DNA of 6,890 nucleotides from Candidatus Latescibacterota bacterium (GTDB taxonomy: Bacteria > JAAXHH01 > JABIQT01). The position numbers and the translations under genes were made by a program. Where the stretch lies: contig JABIQT010001161.1 in the NCBI GenBank assembly GCA_018667995.1, positions 1 to 6,890 of the forward strand, written 5' to 3'. Below are positions 6,072 through 6,890 of the stretch, in pieces. Below the pieces are notes generated by a model. The model was given only the letters and a program-made list of their open reading frames with translations. It was not told the DNA's origin and did no database searches. Numbering within the stretch: position 1 is the first letter of the stretch; the number at the start of each line of letters is the position of its first letter.

Positions 6072-6791
6072 ATGAAAGCTATAATCCTTGCCGGTGGCAA
6101 AGGAACACGTCTCGCGCCATATACCACAGTGCTACCCAAACCATTGATGCCTGTGGACGATCGTCCTATACTCGATATCGTCATCCGCCAACTCATCAGG
6201 CATGGCATAACCGAGATCATTATTTCCGTCGGATATCTGGCGGAGTTGCTGGAAGCCTATTTTCAAGACGGTAGCAAGTTTGGAATTTCGATAAAGTACG
6301 CCCGCGAATCAAAACCTCTCGGAACCGCTGGCCCGTTGGCGCTAATAGCCGACCAGTTTGACCTCGGCGACACTTTCCTGATGATGAATGGCGACGTTCT
6401 TACCACACTGGCCTACAGCGACATGATCGATTACCATCGTAAACATGATGGCGTACTGACCATTGCTATGCACACGAAACAGGAGAAAGTAAACCTGGGA
6501 GTGATGCACATCAACGACAGCAACGAGCTTACAGATTATATTGAAAAACCTGTACATGATTACAATGTGAGCATGGGGATATACGTATTCAATTCCGATG
6601 TACTGCAGCATATAGAATGGGATGTAAAGCTTGACTTTAACGACCTTGTCCTGCGCCTGATATCGGCAGGAAAACGGGTCATGGCATATCCGAGTAGTGA
6701 TTATTGGCTCGACATCGGCCGACCGGACGACTATCAACAGGCATCTGATACATTTGTGGAACACCGGTCTGAATTTCTGGGAGAAGGGTGA
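6072..6791 (+). CDS. Sugar-1-phosphate nucleotidyltransferase (NTP_transferase family)
   Basis: The 239-residue enzyme would join a sugar 1-phosphate and an NTP to give an NDP-sugar and pyrophosphate in the cytoplasm. The N-terminal signature is LAGGKGTRL (6-14), with PKP at 22-24 carrying a conserved lysine (K23). GTAGPL (84-89) fits the nucleotide/sugar contact loop, NGD (106-108) supplies one metal-binding aspartate and YWLDIGRPDDY (211-221) the second (D214). The length is that of a single catalytic domain; there is no C-terminal left-handed beta-helix as in GlmU or GMPP. A good ribosome site sits just upstream, and an SDR-type enzyme follows seven bases after the stop codon, so the two probably work in one NDP-sugar pathway. 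RmlA-like, mannose-1-phosphate guanylyltransferase-like and heptose-type HddC-like roles are all possible; I cannot choose between them by eye. Confidence 0.9.
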   Translation: MKAIILAGGKGTRLAPYTTVLPKPLMPVDDRPILDIVIRQLIRHGITEIIISVGYLAELLEAYFQDGSKFGISIKYARESKPLGTAGPLALIADQFDLGDTFLMMNGDVLTTLAYSDMIDYHRKHDGVLTIAMHTKQEKVNLGVMHINDSNELTDYIEKPVHDYNVSMGIYVFNSDVLQHIEWDVKLDFNDLVLRLISAGKRVMAYPSSDYWLDIGRPDDYQQASDTFVEHRSEFLGEG

Positions 6792-6798
6792 GTAATTA

Positions 6799-6890
6799 AT
6801 GTCGTATAAGGACGTTCCCGTTGTTGTTACGGGGGCCGGAGGATTCATAGGCAGCCACCTCGTCGAGCGCTTGGTGCATGAACAGGCCAA
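6799..6890 (+). CDS. NAD(P)-dependent sugar epimerase/dehydratase, extended SDR (3' end missing)
   Basis: Only the first 30 codons lie in the window. They read through a first beta strand into the dinucleotide-binding loop GAGGFIG (residues 12-18) followed by SHLVERL. This GxxGxxG pattern and its position are typical of extended short-chain dehydrogenases such as UDP-glucose 4-epimerase, dTDP-glucose 4,6-dehydratase and GDP-mannose 4,6-dehydratase. A purine stretch (AGAAGGGTGAG, 6782-6792), overlapping the previous stop codon, can serve as ribosome site. The gene probably modifies the NDP-sugar made by its upstream neighbour. The reaction cannot be told, because the catalytic YxxxK region lies beyond the window. 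Confidence 0.85.
   Translation, partial: MSYKDVPVVVTGAGGFIGSHLVERLVHEQA

Noticed and set aside
6342-6890. Long minus-strand open frame (182 codons)
   Set aside because: It runs opposite the nucleotidyltransferase and SDR genes, whose motifs are clear; its translation resembles no family I know and it has no independent support.
1-6890. Mobile element, CRISPR array, tRNA or prophage signal
   Set aside because: No transposase, integrase, regularly spaced repeat array or tRNA-like fold was seen; the genes form a coherent polysaccharide locus.

Overview
The window is a stretch of an exopolysaccharide or capsule biosynthesis locus. All supported genes are on the + strand. The organism is most likely a Gram-negative bacterium. 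The main reason is the first gene, where the Wzz-like chain-length domain and the cytoplasmic tyrosine kinase are one polypeptide, as is typical of Gram-negatives, while Firmicutes usually split them. Base composition looks near-balanced by eye; I did not compute it. Nothing in the sequence fixes the genus.

Layout: (1) 1-1167, the 3' part of a Wzc/GumC-type co-polymerase and tyrosine autokinase with an unusual tyrosine-repeat tail. (2) 1168-1441, a 274-base non-coding gap with several inverted repeats and no convincing intrinsic terminator or promoter. (3) 1442-3025, a multi-pass membrane protein resembling GT-C (ArnT/PMT-like) glycosyltransferases. (4) 3035-3739, a class I SAM-dependent methyltransferase. 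(5) 3736-4956 and (6) 4980-6059, two different GT-B fold, family 4-like glycosyltransferases. (7) 6072-6791, a sugar-phosphate nucleotidyltransferase. (8) 6799 to the window end, the first 30 codons of an extended short-chain dehydrogenase/epimerase.

Genes 3 to 8 are packed like one operon: gaps of 9, 23, 12 and 7 bases plus one 4-base ATGA overlap. A plausible division of labour is as follows. The nucleotidyltransferase and the SDR enzyme make an activated sugar. The two GT4 enzymes add sugars to a lipid-linked repeat unit on the cytoplasmic face. The methyltransferase decorates or caps the glycan. The GT-C protein acts on the periplasmic side from a lipid-linked donor. The kinase controls polymer length and export. 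The sugar, polymer and linkage cannot be read from this sequence.

I found no mobile element, CRISPR array, tRNA or rRNA. I do not see a wholly new system. The points most worth a second look are the six-residue tyrosine repeat at the kinase C-terminus and the stem-loop that includes the start codon of the GT-C gene, which has no clear Shine-Dalgarno sequence.
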